This document shows positions 37,547 to 37,620 of a stretch of DNA of 37,620 bases, piece by piece. The stretch spans positions 1-37,620 of the forward strand of contig DYDE01000026.1 in assembly GCA_020718065.1 (NCBI GenBank), read 5' to 3'. Within the stretch, counting starts at the first letter, position 1, and each line of letters starts with the position of its first letter. Below the pieces are notes generated by a model. The model was not told the origin of the DNA. It worked only from the letters and a program-made list of their open reading frames with translations, and searched no databases. Both the position numbers and the translations under genes were made by a program. The stretch comes from Marinifilum sp. (GTDB lineage: Bacteria; Bacteroidota; Bacteroidia; Bacteroidales; CG2-30-32-10).

Positions 37547-37620
37547 AATCGGGTTGGTTTTTTCCAAAATCGGGGTGATTTTACCTCAAATCGGGTTGAT
37601 TTGATGTTAAATCGGGTTGA
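37547..37620. repeat. 21-bp-period tandem array of palindromic core (A)AATCGGGTTGATTT (at least 3.5 units, truncated by window end)
   Basis: Cores begin at 37547, 37568, 37589 and 37610, exactly 21 bp apart; AAATC-GGGTT-GATTT arms are reverse complements; 7-nt inter-core sequences differ. Confidence 0.9.

Noticed and set aside
37547-37620. CRISPR array
   Set aside because: 14-15 nt core with only 6-7 nt between copies is far too short for repeat-spacer architecture.

Overview
AT-rich chromosomal window from a Bacteroidetes-type bacterium: T9SS C-terminal domains, PorV/PorQ-type porin, TonB receptor, LytTR two-component system. Left to right: (1) remnant of a peptidase-S74 type C-terminus; (2) compact MarR / ArsN2-type GNAT / MATE / bifunctional GshF operon behind a perfect 11-bp inverted repeat; (3) a decaying accessory region at about 5.4-11.4 kb with two frameshifted genes, a delta-60-repeat secreted protein flanked by 66-bp direct repeats, an amidohydrolase, a possible orphan immunity protein, dispersed short repeats and a strictly 21-bp-phased minisatellite of about 23 units; (4) a two-gene coiled-coil/membrane protein unit of unknown function; (5) an adjacent MurL/MurD-type pair, indicating the non-canonical D-Glu route of peptidoglycan synthesis; (6) yqgE, HIT and greA; (7) PorV-like, T9SS-type giant protein and TonB receptor locus beside a LytTR regulator and a propeller histidine kinase coupled to a small lysine-rich secreted protein; (8) split transketolase interrupted by a VWA-protein gene; (9) an Fn3-like protein gene with a good terminator and, upstream, a second 21-bp-period array of palindromic motifs cut by the window end. 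No rRNA, tRNA, CRISPR array or transposase was recognised. All family calls are by eye from translated sequence; no database search was run.
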